Source of the DNA: Streptomyces sp. NBC_01446
GTDB lineage: Bacteria > Actinomycetota > Actinomycetes > Streptomycetales > Streptomycetaceae
Direction of reading: 5' to 3'
Assembly (NCBI RefSeq): GCF_026340095.1
Contig: NZ_JAPEPO010000001.1
Span: forward strand, 7,212,501 to 7,276,500
Length of the DNA stretch: 64,000 nucleotides
Each line of letters opens with the position of its first letter. Position 1 is the stretch's first letter. Positions 35,806 to 44,213 of the stretch are shown here, piece by piece. Below the pieces are notes generated by a model. It worked only from the letters and a program-made list of their open reading frames with translations, ran no database searches and was not told the DNA's origin. The position numbers and the translations under genes are program-made.

Positions 35806-36900
35806 ATGACGACGTCCCGCCTGTTCGACACCGCCCGTCTCGGCGCGCTGACCCTGCCCAACCGCCTCGTCATGGCGCCCATGACCCGTAACCGCGCCTC
35901 CGCGGACGGCGTCCCGCAGCCCGTCATGGCCACCTACTACGCCCAGCGCGCCACCGCGGGCCTGATCATCGCCGAGGCGTCCACGCCCAGCGCCGTCGGG
36001 CAGACCTACGCCAACATCACGGCCATCCACAACGCGGCCCACGTCGAGGGCTGGCGACATGTGACCGACGAGGTCCGCGCCGCCGGCGGCCGGATGTTCC
36101 TCCAGATCCAGCACGGCGGCCGGATCGGCCACCCCGACAACAGCGGACTGACCCCGATCGCCCCCTCGCCGGTGCCGCTCCCCGACACCGTCCACACCCC
36201 GACCGGCCACCAGCCCGCCGTCGTACCGAGGGAGATGACGCCCGACGACATCCGCACCACCGTGGCCGACTTCGCCGAGGCCGCCCGCAAGGCCGTGGCG
36301 GCGTGCTTCGAAGGCGTCGAGGTGCACGGCGCCAACGGCTACCTCCTCCACCAGTTCCTCGGCCAGGGCACCAACCACCGCACCGACGCCTACGGAGGAA
36401 CGGCCGAGGGGCGGGTCCGGTTCGTGGTCGAGGTCGTACGTGCCGTCGCGGACGCGATCGGCCCCGAGCGGGTGGGCCTGCGGATCTCTCCGGGACTCAC
36501 CGTCAACGGCATGGACGAGGGAGACACCGACGACATCTACCCCGCACTCGTCGACGCCCTCTCGGACCTGGACCTCGCCTATCTGCACATCGTCTTCGCC
36601 GACCCGGACAATCTGCTCTTCCAGAACCTCCGCAAGCGCTGGACCGGCACGCTGATCGCCAACCCCGTGCTGCCGCGGGAGCGGATTCCGGCCGACGGCG
36701 GCAGAAGCGAGGGGGAGCGCCTTTTGGCCGCCGGCGCCGACCTGGTGGCGCTCGGCCGGCCGTTCCTGGCCAACCCCGACCTGGTCGAGCGGCTGCGAGT
36801 GGGCGCGCCGGTCAACCAGGTCCGGGACAGGTACCTGATGTACGTGGGAGGGGAGACGGGCTACACGGACTACCCGTCCCTGTCCGACAGCCGGCGGTGA
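35806..36900 (+). CDS. Alkene reductase, old yellow enzyme family (NemA/OPR type)
   Basis: A 364-residue FMN enzyme. NRLVMAPMTRNRA near residue 20, IQHGGRIGHP, the substrate pair in VEVHGANGYLLHQF, TNHRTDAYGG, and ALGRPFLANPDLVERL are all present. It reduces electron-poor alkenes, including nitroesters and maleimides, with NADPH. Start ATG 35806 follows GAGGAG. It is distinct from the 18-kb homologue, which belongs to a different OYE branch. Co-location with an exporter suggests electrophile detoxification. Confidence 0.93.
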   Translation: MTTSRLFDTARLGALTLPNRLVMAPMTRNRASADGVPQPVMATYYAQRATAGLIIAEASTPSAVGQTYANITAIHNAAHVEGWRHVTDEVRAAGGRMFLQIQHGGRIGHPDNSGLTPIAPSPVPLPDTVHTPTGHQPAVVPREMTPDDIRTTVADFAEAARKAVAACFEGVEVHGANGYLLHQFLGQGTNHRTDAYGGTAEGRVRFVVEVVRAVADAIGPERVGLRISPGLTVNGMDEGDTDDIYPALVDALSDLDLAYLHIVFADPDNLLFQNLRKRWTGTLIANPVLPRERIPADGGRSEGERLLAAGADLVALGRPFLANPDLVERLRVGAPVNQVRDRYLMYVGGETGYTDYPSLSDSRR

Positions 36901-37007
36901 AGTGAATACCAGGCGCCCGGGGCCCCTGGTTTGCTCAATCCGGGGTGAAGGTTCACGGCGACGCGCGAAATATTCTGGCTCACCGTGCTCCGAAGCCCGG
37001 TCCGTGC

Positions 37008-37187
37008 TAGTGTTGATCTCAGTTGCAGTTGTGGTTCCCATAGATACTTCAAGTGCCTTAGGTGACTTCACGTTGCCGGGCGCTTTTCTATTTCCGGATG
37101 CATTTTTCCGGGCGGGGCAATCATTGCGGCGACGCCGAGGTCCACACAGTGTGGGCCACGGGCACTGCCCCGAAGGAGAATTTGCAT
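37008..37187 (+). promoter_or_regulatory. Long leader and candidate promoter of the cold-shock gene
   Basis: TAGTGT at 37008-37013 is a plausible -10; no good -35 is visible. The 37014-37187 leader is unusually AT-rich (GATACTTCAAGTGCCTTAGG) for this genome and holds small hairpins such as CCGG-N9-CCGG. Long structured leaders are a hallmark of cspA-type genes. Confidence 0.4.
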
Positions 37188-37391
37188 ATGGCTACTGGCA
37201 CCGTGAAGTGGTTCAACTCGGAAAAGGGCTTCGGCTTCATCGAGCAGGAGGGTGGCGGCCCCGACGTCTTCGCCCACTACTCGAACATCGCCACCCAGGG
37301 CTTCCGTGAGCTTCAGGAAGGCCAGAAGGTGAACTTCGATGTCACGCAGGGCCAGAAGGGCCCGCAGGCGGAGAACATCGTTCCCGCCTGA
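37188..37391 (+). CDS. Cold-shock protein, CspA family
   Basis: A 67-residue single OB-fold protein. The RNA-binding motifs KGFGFI (residues 15-20) and DVFAHY are present; the latter has Ala-His-Tyr where many have VHF. It binds single-stranded RNA and DNA as a chaperone. AAGGAG precedes ATG 37188. The gene stands alone, closed by a strong terminator. Confidence 0.95.
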   Translation: MATGTVKWFNSEKGFGFIEQEGGGPDVFAHYSNIATQGFRELQEGQKVNFDVTQGQKGPQAENIVPA

Positions 37392-37410
37392 CGCTGAAGC
37401 GTTGAGCGCA

Positions 37411-37445
37411 GCTGGTGCCCGTACCCTGGTGGTACGGGCACCAGC
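37411..37445 (+). terminator. Terminator of the cold-shock gene
   Basis: GCTGGTGCCCGTACC (37411-37425) pairs perfectly with 37431-37445 over 15 bp with a 5-base loop. It starts 20 bp after the csp stop. Confidence 0.9.
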
Positions 37446-37688
37446 TCGTTGCTGTTTGCGGGGTATCCCGCCCGGGTAGGCACGACCACCGGGTGGCACA
37501 CCACCCCGGCGGGGCGCCAAGACCCCCGCACCCCATTGATCCGGCCCGTCCGAGAGCCGCCTGCCGCAGCGGAATCCCAGCATTCCGACGTCAGGCGTCG
37601 CCATTCTCCGTACCGGCGCGCCGGCTGATTTTCAGTCTGTTATTCGGCTCGTTCTTGCAATTCGTCCGGCACTCATGCGCCGGGAATT

Positions 37689-37715
37689 CCTCGATACGTG
37701 CCATATCGAGGAAGG
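37689..37715 (+). promoter_or_regulatory. Hairpin overlapping the helicase ribosome-binding site
   Basis: CCTCGATA (37689-37696) pairs with TATCGAGG (37704-37711), and the ribosome site GAGGAAGG (37708-37715) shares four bases with the 3' arm. The 275-base leader before it (37446-37721) has no gene. The hairpin may reduce translation until opened. Confidence 0.55.
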
Positions 37716-37721
37716 TTCTCC

Positions 37722-39257
37722 ATGAACCGTTCAGCTCGCACGAACGACCGCTACTCCAACCCCCGCCGGGGCTCCGCCGGCGGCGACCGGGGCGCCCGTT
37801 TTCGACCCCAGGGCCAGGGCCAGGGACGCTCCGGCGGCAAGAGCTCCGGCGGCTACGGGCGCAGGCCCGCCGCGCCGCAGGGCGAGTTCGCGCTGCCTGT
37901 CACCGTCACGCCCGCCCTCCCCGCCGTGGAGACCTTCGGTGAGCTCGACCTGCCGGCCGAGATCCTCAAGACGCTGACCGGCCTGGGTGTGACCGTGCCG
38001 TTCCCGATCCAGGCGGCCACCCTGCCGAACTCGCTCGCGGGCCGGGACGTCCTCGGCCGCGGCCGCACCGGCTCCGGCAAGACGCTCGCCTTCGGACTCG
38101 CGCTTCTCGCGCGCCTCGCAGGTCAGCGCGCCGACGCCAAGCAGCCCTTCGGCCTGATCCTCGTCCCCACGCGCGAGCTCGCCCAGCAGGTCACCGAGGC
38201 GCTCACCCCGTACGCCCGGTCGCTGAGGCTGCGGATGGCCACCGTCGTCGGCGGTATGTCCATCGGCCGTCAGGCCAGTGCCCTGCGCGGTGGCGCCGAG
38301 GTCGTCGTCGCGACGCCCGGACGCCTCAAGGACCTCATCGAGCGCAAGGACTGCCGTCTGGACCGGGTGAAGATCACCGTCCTGGACGAGGCCGACCAGA
38401 TGGCCGACATGGGCTTCATGCCGCAGGTCACCGAGCTGCTCGACCTCGTGCACCCCGAGGGGCAGCGCATGCTGTTCTCGGCGACCCTGGACCGCAACGT
38501 CGACCTGCTGGTGCGCCGCTACCTGCACGACCCGGTCGTCCACTCCGTCGACCCGTCGGCGGGCGCCGTCACCACGATGGAACACCACGAACTGCATGTG
38601 CACGGCGCCGACAAGTTTGCCGCCGCCACCGAGATCGCGGCCCGCGACGGGCGGGTCATCATGTTCCTGGACACCAAGCACGCCGTCGACCAGTTCACCA
38701 AGCACCTGCTCGGCAGCGGCGTGCGGGCCGCGGCCCTGCACGGCGGCAAGTCCCAGCCGCAGCGCACCCGCACCCTGGCCCAGTTCAAGGCCGGTACGGT
38801 CACGGCGCTCGTCGCCACCAACGTCGCGGCGCGCGGCATCCACGTCGACAACCTCGACCTCGTGGTCAACGTCGACCCGCCGAGCGACCACAAGGACTAC
38901 CTGCACCGCGGCGGCCGCACCGCCCGTGCCGGTGAGTCCGGCAGCGTCGTCACCCTGGTCCTGCCCAACCAGCGCCGCGACATGAGCCGGCTGATGCGCG
39001 ACGCCGGTATCCGGCCGCAGATCACCCAAGTCCGGTCGGGCGAGGCCGAGTTGAGCCGTATCACCGGTGCTCAGGCGCCCTCCGGCGTCCCGATCACCGG
39101 CACCGCGCCGGCCACGGAGCGCCCCAAGCGCGGCGGTGCCCCGTTCCGCGGCATGGGCTCGCGCCCCGGCCGCGCCGGTGGTGACTCGCGCCGCACCTCC
39201 GAGGCCCGCCAGCTCGCCGACGCCCGCAAGGCCGCGCGGGTCCGCCGCGCCGGCTGA
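37722..39257 (+). CDS. DEAD-box ATP-dependent RNA helicase
   Basis: A 511-residue helicase. After an Arg/Gly-rich basic tail (residues 1-55) come the Q motif (FPIQAATLP), Walker A GRTGSGKT, PTRELAQQV, the box VLDEADQMADMG (LDEAD), SATL, and C-terminal ARGIH and HRGGRTAR. The C-terminus is again basic and low-complexity. It unwinds structured RNA, consistent with its position after a cold-shock gene. Start ATG 37722 with GAGGAAGG. Confidence 0.95.
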   Translation: MNRSARTNDRYSNPRRGSAGGDRGARFRPQGQGQGRSGGKSSGGYGRRPAAPQGEFALPVTVTPALPAVETFGELDLPAEILKTLTGLGVTVPFPIQAATLPNSLAGRDVLGRGRTGSGKTLAFGLALLARLAGQRADAKQPFGLILVPTRELAQQVTEALTPYARSLRLRMATVVGGMSIGRQASALRGGAEVVVATPGRLKDLIERKDCRLDRVKITVLDEADQMADMGFMPQVTELLDLVHPEGQRMLFSATLDRNVDLLVRRYLHDPVVHSVDPSAGAVTTMEHHELHVHGADKFAAATEIAARDGRVIMFLDTKHAVDQFTKHLLGSGVRAAALHGGKSQPQRTRTLAQFKAGTVTALVATNVAARGIHVDNLDLVVNVDPPSDHKDYLHRGGRTARAGESGSVVTLVLPNQRRDMSRLMRDAGIRPQITQVRSGEAELSRITGAQAPSGVPITGTAPATERPKRGGAPFRGMGSRPGRAGGDSRRTSEARQLADARKAARVRRAG

Positions 39258-39271
39258 GACATACGCACGAA

Positions 39272-39313
39272 GGCCGGAGGCCCTGGACCGATATCGGTCC
39301 AGGGCCTCCGGCC
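39272..39313. terminator. Perfect 42-bp palindrome between helicase and etfA
   Basis: Arms of 21 bases (39272-39292 and 39293-39313) are exactly complementary with no loop base; a 4-base loop would form in RNA. It lies between convergent genes and serves as a bidirectional terminator. Confidence 0.92.
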
Positions 39314-39325
39314 GTTCTGCTGCTG

Positions 39326-40288
39326 TCAGCCCTTGCGGGTGTTGATTTCCTCGGTGAGCTGGGGGACGACGTCGAAGAGGTCGCCGACGACGCCGTAGTC
39401 GACGAGGTCGAAGATCGGGGCCTCGGCGTCCTTGTTGACCGCGACGATGGTCTTCGAGGTCTGCATGCCGGCCCGGTGCTGGATCGCGCCGGAGATACCG
39501 TTGGCGATGTACAGCTGCGGAGACACGGACTTGCCGGTCTGGCCGACCTGGTTGGAGTGCGGGTACCAGCCCGCGTCGACCGCGGCGCGCGAGGCGCCGA
39601 CCGCCGCTCCCAGGGAGTCGGCGAGGGCCTCGATGACCGTGAAGTTCTCGGCGCCGTTGACGCCGCGGCCGCCGGAGACCACGATCGCGGCCTCGGTCAG
39701 GTCCGGGCGCCCGGTCGAGGCGCGCGGCGTGCGCGCGGTGACCTTGGTACCGGTGGCCTGCTCACTGAACGTCACGGCCAGCGCCTCGACGGTGCCGGCC
39801 GCCGGAGCAGCCTCGACCGGGGCACTGTTGGGCTTGACGGTGATGACCGGGGTGCCCTTGGAGACACGGGACTTGGTCGTGAACGAGGCGGCGAACGCGG
39901 ACTGCGTGGCGATGGGACCGGAGTCGCCGGCCTCGAGGTCGGTGGCGTCGGTGATGACACCCGAGCCGACCCGCACCGCCAGGCGCGCGGCGATCTCCTT
40001 GCCCTCCGCCGAGGACGGCACCAGGACCGCGGCCGGCGACACGCTGTTGTAGGCGGCCTGCAGCGCGTCCACCTTCGGCACGACCAGGTAGTCGGCGTAC
40101 TCGGACGCCTCGTGCGTGAGGACCTTGACCGCGCCGTGCTCGGCCAGCACGGTCGCGGTGCCGGCGGCACCGTTGCCGAGGGCGACGGCGACCGGTTCGC
40201 CGATCCGGCGGGCCAGCGTCAGCAGCTCAAGGGTGGGCTTGCGGACGGCACCGTCCACGTGATCGACGTAGACCAGAACTTCAGCCAT
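39326..40288 (-). CDS. etfA: Electron transfer flavoprotein, alpha subunit
   Basis: A 320-residue FAD-binding subunit. The C-terminal FAD segment has VSGGRGVNG, VGQTGKSVSPQLYIANGISGAIQH and IVAVNKDAEAPIFDLVDYGVVGD. With EtfB it carries electrons from acyl-CoA dehydrogenases to the quinone pool. GGAGAAG precedes ATG 40288. It follows etfB by 51 bp. Confidence 0.97.
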   Translation of the reverse strand: MAEVLVYVDHVDGAVRKPTLELLTLARRIGEPVAVALGNGAAGTATVLAEHGAVKVLTHEASEYADYLVVPKVDALQAAYNSVSPAAVLVPSSAEGKEIAARLAVRVGSGVITDATDLEAGDSGPIATQSAFAASFTTKSRVSKGTPVITVKPNSAPVEAAPAAGTVEALAVTFSEQATGTKVTARTPRASTGRPDLTEAAIVVSGGRGVNGAENFTVIEALADSLGAAVGASRAAVDAGWYPHSNQVGQTGKSVSPQLYIANGISGAIQHRAGMQTSKTIVAVNKDAEAPIFDLVDYGVVGDLFDVVPQLTEEINTRKG

Positions 40289-40339
40289 GGGACTTCTTCT
40301 CCTGCATGCGAAAGAGTGAGACGGAAGGGGACGGCCGGG

Positions 40340-41125
40340 CTAGATGAACTTCTGGCCCGCGAGGAACTCGGCGAGCTGCTTGCCGCCCTCGCCCTCGTCC
40401 TTGACGATCGTGCCCGCGCTGCGCGCCGGACGCTCAGCCGCCGCGTCCACGACCGTCCACGCACCCGCCAGACCCACCTCGTCGGCCTCCAGGCCCAGAT
40501 CCGACAGATCCCAGGACGTGACCGGCTTCTTCTTCGCCGCCATGATCCCCTTGAACGACGGGTACCTGGCCTCGCCCGACTGGTCGGTCACCGACACCAC
40601 CGCCGGCAGCGAAGCCTGAACCTGCTCCGAGGCCGTGTCACCGTCACGACGACCCGTCACCACACCACCCTCGACGGACACCTCCGACAGCAGCGTCACC
40701 TGCGGCACACCCAGCCGCTCCGCCAGCAACGCCGGAACCACACCCGCCGTGCCGTCCGTCGACGCCATACCCGAGACCACCAGGTCGAAGCCGGCCTTCT
40801 CGATCGCCTTCGCCAGCACCAGCGACGTGCCCACGATGTCCGTGCCGTGCAGATCGTCGTCCTCGACATGGACCGCCTTGTCCGCGCCCATCGACAACGC
40901 CTTGCGCAACGCGTCCTTCGCGTCCTCCGGACCCACCGTCAACACGGTGACCTCCGCATCGTCCGCCCCGTCCGCGATCTGCAACGCCTGCTCGACCGCG
41001 TACTCATCCAGCTCCGACAGCAGCCCGTCCACATCATCACGGTCCACCGTCAGGTCATCAGCGAAATGCCGGTCCCCCGTCGCGTCCGGCACATACTTCA
41101 CGGTGACAACGATCCTCAAGCTCAC
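40340..41125 (-). CDS. etfB: Electron transfer flavoprotein, beta subunit
   Basis: A 261-residue AMP/nucleotide-binding subunit. ALSMGADKAVHVEDD, GMASTDGTAGVVPALLAERLGVPQVTLLSEV and VVSVTDQSGEARYPSFKGIMAAKKKP are family landmarks. GTG start preceded by AGGAG. It is first in the etfBA operon and divergent from a TetR gene whose operator lies in the promoter. Confidence 0.97.
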   Translation of the reverse strand: MSLRIVVTVKYVPDATGDRHFADDLTVDRDDVDGLLSELDEYAVEQALQIADGADDAEVTVLTVGPEDAKDALRKALSMGADKAVHVEDDDLHGTDIVGTSLVLAKAIEKAGFDLVVSGMASTDGTAGVVPALLAERLGVPQVTLLSEVSVEGGVVTGRRDGDTASEQVQASLPAVVSVTDQSGEARYPSFKGIMAAKKKPVTSWDLSDLGLEADEVGLAGAWTVVDAAAERPARSAGTIVKDEGEGGKQLAEFLAGQKFI

Positions 41126-41158
41126 GCCGGCTCTCCTACCCTCTGGTTCCTGAAAGTG

Positions 41159-41187
41159 ACACTATGGCACTCAGTACCCTCTGGCAA
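41159..41187 (-). promoter_or_regulatory. etfBA promoter with operator as spacer
   Basis: Reading leftward, TTGCCA (41187-41182) and TAGTGT (41164-41159) are 17 bases apart. The spacer contains the operator TGGCACTCAGTACC (41165-41178), so a bound repressor would sit between the promoter hexamers. Confidence 0.6.
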
Positions 41188-41201
41188 GGTACGTGGTGCC
41201 A
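41165..41201. promoter_or_regulatory. Operator inverted repeat upstream of tetR and etfB
   Basis: TGGCACTCAGTACC (41165-41178) faces GGTACGTGGTGCCA (41188-41201); 11 of 14 positions pair. The first arm recurs unchanged at 41969-41982 downstream of the regulator. Confidence 0.75.
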
Positions 41202-41231
41202 GAGGAGCCGCTTCGGTGTTACGTTCCCGGC

Positions 41232-41936
41232 ATGACTGAGGCGACCAGACCGGCCAAGAAAGCGCCGATGCGCGAGGTGCTCGCCGAGGCGGCGTTCCAG
41301 CTCTTCCTCGACCGGGGTTTCGAGCAGACCACGGTCGACGACATCGTCGCCCGTGCGGGTGTCGGGCGCAGGTCGTTCTTCCGGTACTTCCCGTCCAAGG
41401 AGGACGCGGTCTTCCCGGATCACGAGCGCTGCCTCGCCGACATGACGGCGTTCCTCGAAGAGGCCGACGGCGGTGATCCGGTGGGTACCGTCGCCGACGC
41501 GGCGCGCCTCGTGCTGCGCATGTACGCGGCCAACCCCGAGTTCTCCGTGCAGCGGTACCGCCTCACGCGTGAGGTGCCGGGGCTGCGGACGTACGAGCTG
41601 TCGGTGGTGCGGCGCTACGAGCGCACCCTGGCGGGCTATCTGCGGGAGCGTTTCGAGGGGGAGCGGGACGGCGCGCTGCGGGCCGAGGTGATCGCCGCGT
41701 CCGTCGTCGCCGCCCATAACAACGGGCTCCGCACCTGGCTCCGTTCGGGTGGTGAGGGGGACCCGTACGCGGCCGTGGACCACGCTCTGGGAATGGTGCG
41801 CGGTGTGTGGAGTGGCGCGGATCAGGGTGCGGCCCTGCCCGCCGCCGAGGACGAAGTCGTCGTGATGGTCGCCCCGAAGGGTGCCCCGATGTGGCAGGTC
41901 GTGCAGCGGATCGAATCGGCCCTGGGTCAGGGCTGA
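41232..41936 (+). CDS. TetR family regulator of the etf module
   Basis: A 234-residue repressor. The helix-turn-helix is TTVDDIVARAGVGRRSFFRYFPSK at about residues 32-55. The start at 41232 gives the standard N-terminus. Being divergent from etfBA and flanked on both sides by the same operator, it most likely senses an acyl-CoA or fatty-acid signal; the ligand is inferred from the neighbours. Confidence 0.92.
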   Translation: MTEATRPAKKAPMREVLAEAAFQLFLDRGFEQTTVDDIVARAGVGRRSFFRYFPSKEDAVFPDHERCLADMTAFLEEADGGDPVGTVADAARLVLRMYAANPEFSVQRYRLTREVPGLRTYELSVVRRYERTLAGYLRERFEGERDGALRAEVIAASVVAAHNNGLRTWLRSGGEGDPYAAVDHALGMVRGVWSGADQGAALPAAEDEVVVMVAPKGAPMWQVVQRIESALGQG

Positions 41937-41962
41937 GGGGCTCGATCCGGAGATGGATCGGC

Positions 41963-41990
41963 TTGATTTGGCACTCAGTACCTTTACAAC
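41963..41990 (+). promoter_or_regulatory. Second copy of the etf operator with a promoter
   Basis: TTGATT (41963-41968) and TACAAC (41985-41990) are 16 bases apart, with TGGCACTCAGTACC (41969-41982) between. ACTCAGTGCCA follows at 41996-42006 as a partial inverted arm. It precedes the OB-fold gene. Confidence 0.6.
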
Positions 41991-42069
41991 GTGGAACTCA
42001 GTGCCATACGGTGCGGAGGCGCCGACGCGATGGTGCGGCGCATCAGAGCCGAGCGCAGGGGGCCGAGCC

Positions 42070-42513
42070 GTGTCCGAGACAGCAACCCACACCGCGCCGA
42101 TCGGGCACGCGGTGTCCCACACCGCGCCGATCGGGCACGCGGTGTCCCACACCGCGCCGACCGGGCCCGACGGGACCGGCCTGACGATCCAGCGCTGCCG
42201 ATGGTGCGGCACCGCCTCGTTCCGGCGGCTTCTGTGCCCGGTGTGCGCGTCGAGCGATCTGCAGGCCGAACACAGCGACGGTCTTGGCGTCGTCGTGCAG
42301 TCCAGCGTCGTGAACCGGTACACGGGCACGGCACGCAACGAGTCCCTGGTCCGATTCCCCGAAGGCTTCGTGTTCCGGTGCCGTGTCGTCGGTGCCGCCC
42401 CGAACCTGGTGTGGATCGGCGCCCGGGTGCGACCCGTGGCCGGCAGCGACCCCGACGCGGGGGAAGTGGTCTTCGAGCTGTGCGACACGGGCGGACGCAC
42501 CGACTGGCAGTGA
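42070..42513 (+). CDS. Zinc-ribbon OB-fold protein, DUF35 family, with repeat N-terminus
   Basis: A 147-residue protein from the GTG at 42070 (AGGGGG upstream). The zinc ribbon CRWCG with CPVC is followed by an OB fold (GVVVQSSVVNRYTG, VRFPEGFVFRCRVVG). Such proteins partner thiolases or acyl-CoA enzymes. The first 30 residues are two exact copies of HTAPIGHAVS plus a partial third, from a 30-bp DNA repeat. A longer start at GTG 42001 would be nearly leaderless. Role in the etf regulon is inferred. Confidence 0.7.
   Translation: MSETATHTAPIGHAVSHTAPIGHAVSHTAPTGPDGTGLTIQRCRWCGTASFRRLLCPVCASSDLQAEHSDGLGVVVQSSVVNRYTGTARNESLVRFPEGFVFRCRVVGAAPNLVWIGARVRPVAGSDPDAGEVVFELCDTGGRTDWQ
42088..42171 (+). 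repeat. 30-bp tandem repeat inside the OB-fold gene
   Basis: Units at 42088-42117 and 42118-42147 are identical; a third partial unit runs to about 42171 with point changes. It keeps the reading frame (10 residues per unit), so copy number could vary without frameshift. Confidence 0.9.
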
Positions 42514-42578
42514 CTCTGCCGCATTGCGACAACTGGTGGCCGGCAACCGCGGGCGGCCGGAAGAGAGGACGATCTTCG

Positions 42579-42855
42579 ATGCGTGCGTTCGGCAGAGTGG
42601 GCGTGGTGGGCTGCGGCCTGATGGGATCGGGCATCGCGGAGGTCTGCGCCCGAGCCGGTCTCGACGTCCTGGTCGCCTAGCGCGGCGAAGAGGCGCTTGC
42701 GGCGGGCAAGTCCCGTATCACCGCGTCCCTCGACCGCGGCCTGCGCAGCGGCAAGGTGGGCGCGGATGACCGCGAAGCCGCCCTCGCCAGGCCGGAGTTC
42801 ACCACCGACCTCGACGAGTTCGCCGACCGTGACCTGGTCGTCTCCGCCGTCAGGA
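42579..42855 (+). pseudogene. 3-hydroxyacyl-CoA dehydrogenase, N-terminal remnant with in-frame stop
   Basis: Reads RVGVVGCGLMGSGIAEVCARAG, the NAD-binding start of 3-hydroxyacyl/3-hydroxybutyryl-CoA dehydrogenase. TAG follows at 42678-42680, and the frame continues in register with ITASLDRGLRSGKVG and FTTDLDEFADRDLVVSAV to about 42855. There homology ends and the arginine deiminase 3' end begins. GAG to TAG would explain the stop. About two thirds of the gene is missing. Confidence 0.85.
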
Positions 42856-42910
42856 GGTCGGGCGCGGCTTCTGCGCGTACGACAGTTGAGCCGGGCGCAC
42901 CCGGCGCCGG

Positions 42911-44173
42911 TCAGAAGTCGACCGGGTCCCGGATCAGCGGGCATGTCATGCAGTGGCCGCCGCCTCGGCCGCGGCCGAGTTCCGCGCCGACGATGGTGAT
43001 GACCTCGACGCCCGCCTTGCGCAGCAGCGTGTTCGTCTGGGTGTTGCGGTCGTACGTGATGACGACGCCCGGCTCGACCGCGACGGCGTTGTTGCCGCTG
43101 TCCCACTGCTGGCGCTCGGAGGCGTAGACGTCGCCGCCGGTCTCGATCACGCGCAGTGCACCGAGGCCGAGCGCCTTCGCCACGACGTCAACGAACGGGC
43201 GCGTGCCCTCGTCGGTGATGTGGAGGCCGGACGGATCGTCGCCGGGGCGCAGCGTGAAGGTGTGGACCGCGTCCACGATGGCCGGGTAGAGCGTGACGAT
43301 GTCGCGGTCGGCGAAGGTGAAGACGGTGTCCAGGTGCATGGCGGAGCGCAGCTTCGGCATGCCGGCGACGATGACCTGGTCCGCCGCGCCGTTCTCGAAC
43401 AGTGCGGCCGCCACCTGCGTGATCGCCTGGCGTGAGGTGCGTTCGCTCATGCCCATCAGGACGACGCCGTTGCCCACGGGCATGATGTCGCCGCCCTCGA
43501 ACGTGGCCTGGCCCCAGTCCTGTTCGGGGTCTCCCCACCACACGGTGGAGCCGGTGAAGTCGGGGTGGAACGTGTAGATCGCCTTCATCAGCAGGGTCTC
43601 GTCGTGGCGCGCGGGCCAGTACAGCGGGTTGAGGGTGACGCCTTCGTACAGCCAGCAGGTCGTGTCGCGGGTGTAGAGAGTGTTGGGCAGGGGCGGCATC
43701 AGGTACTCGCGTACGCCCGTCGACTCGCGGACCAGGGCGACGTAGTCGGAGCGGAACTCGTCCGGCAGGTCGGTGGTGGCCAGGCCGCCGATCAGATATT
43801 CGGTGAGACGGTGCGGGCTGAGCTCGTCGAGGAAGGCCCGGGTGTCGTCCATGAGGCCGAGGCCGACCTCGTTCGCGACGATCTTGCGGTCCAGGAGCCA
43901 GGCCTTCGCCTCGGGGATCGTCATGGTCTCGGTGAGGAGTTCGTGCAGTTCGACGACGTCGACGCCGCGTCCGCGCAGCTTGTTGACGAAGTCGGCGTGG
44001 TCGCGCTGGGCGTTCTCCACCCACATCACGTCGTCGAAGAGGAGGTCGTCGGAGTTGGTCGGGGTGAGCCTGCGGTGGGCGAGGCCGGGCGCGCAGACCA
44101 GGACCTTGCGCAGCGTGCCGACCTCGGAGTGGACGCCGAGCACCGGCTCGGCCGTGGTGTCGTTGCTGGTCAC
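42911..44173 (-). CDS. arcA: Arginine deiminase
   Basis: A 420-residue guanidino-modifying enzyme that makes citrulline and ammonia from arginine. FEGGDIMPVGNGVVLMG and MHLDTVFTFAD are present, with the catalytic Cys at 408 in GGGHCMTCPL. GTG start at 44173 follows GGAAAGG. It follows the antiporter by 40 bp in one leftward operon. No carbamate kinase or ornithine transcarbamylase is adjacent. Confidence 0.95.
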   Translation of the reverse strand: MTSNDTTAEPVLGVHSEVGTLRKVLVCAPGLAHRRLTPTNSDDLLFDDVMWVENAQRDHADFVNKLRGRGVDVVELHELLTETMTIPEAKAWLLDRKIVANEVGLGLMDDTRAFLDELSPHRLTEYLIGGLATTDLPDEFRSDYVALVRESTGVREYLMPPLPNTLYTRDTTCWLYEGVTLNPLYWPARHDETLLMKAIYTFHPDFTGSTVWWGDPEQDWGQATFEGGDIMPVGNGVVLMGMSERTSRQAITQVAAALFENGAADQVIVAGMPKLRSAMHLDTVFTFADRDIVTLYPAIVDAVHTFTLRPGDDPSGLHITDEGTRPFVDVVAKALGLGALRVIETGGDVYASERQQWDSGNNAVAVEPGVVITYDRNTQTNTLLRKAGVEVITIVGAELGRGRGGGHCMTCPLIRDPVDF

Positions 44174-44213
44174 GATGTGCCTTTCCAGAGTGTCGGTGTG
44201 ACGGGCGGGCCGG

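Noticed and set aside
42001..42069. Longer OB-fold protein starting at GTG 42001
   Set aside because: It would start about at the predicted transcription start and lacks a ribosome site; GTG 42070 has AGGGGG upstream. Not excluded.
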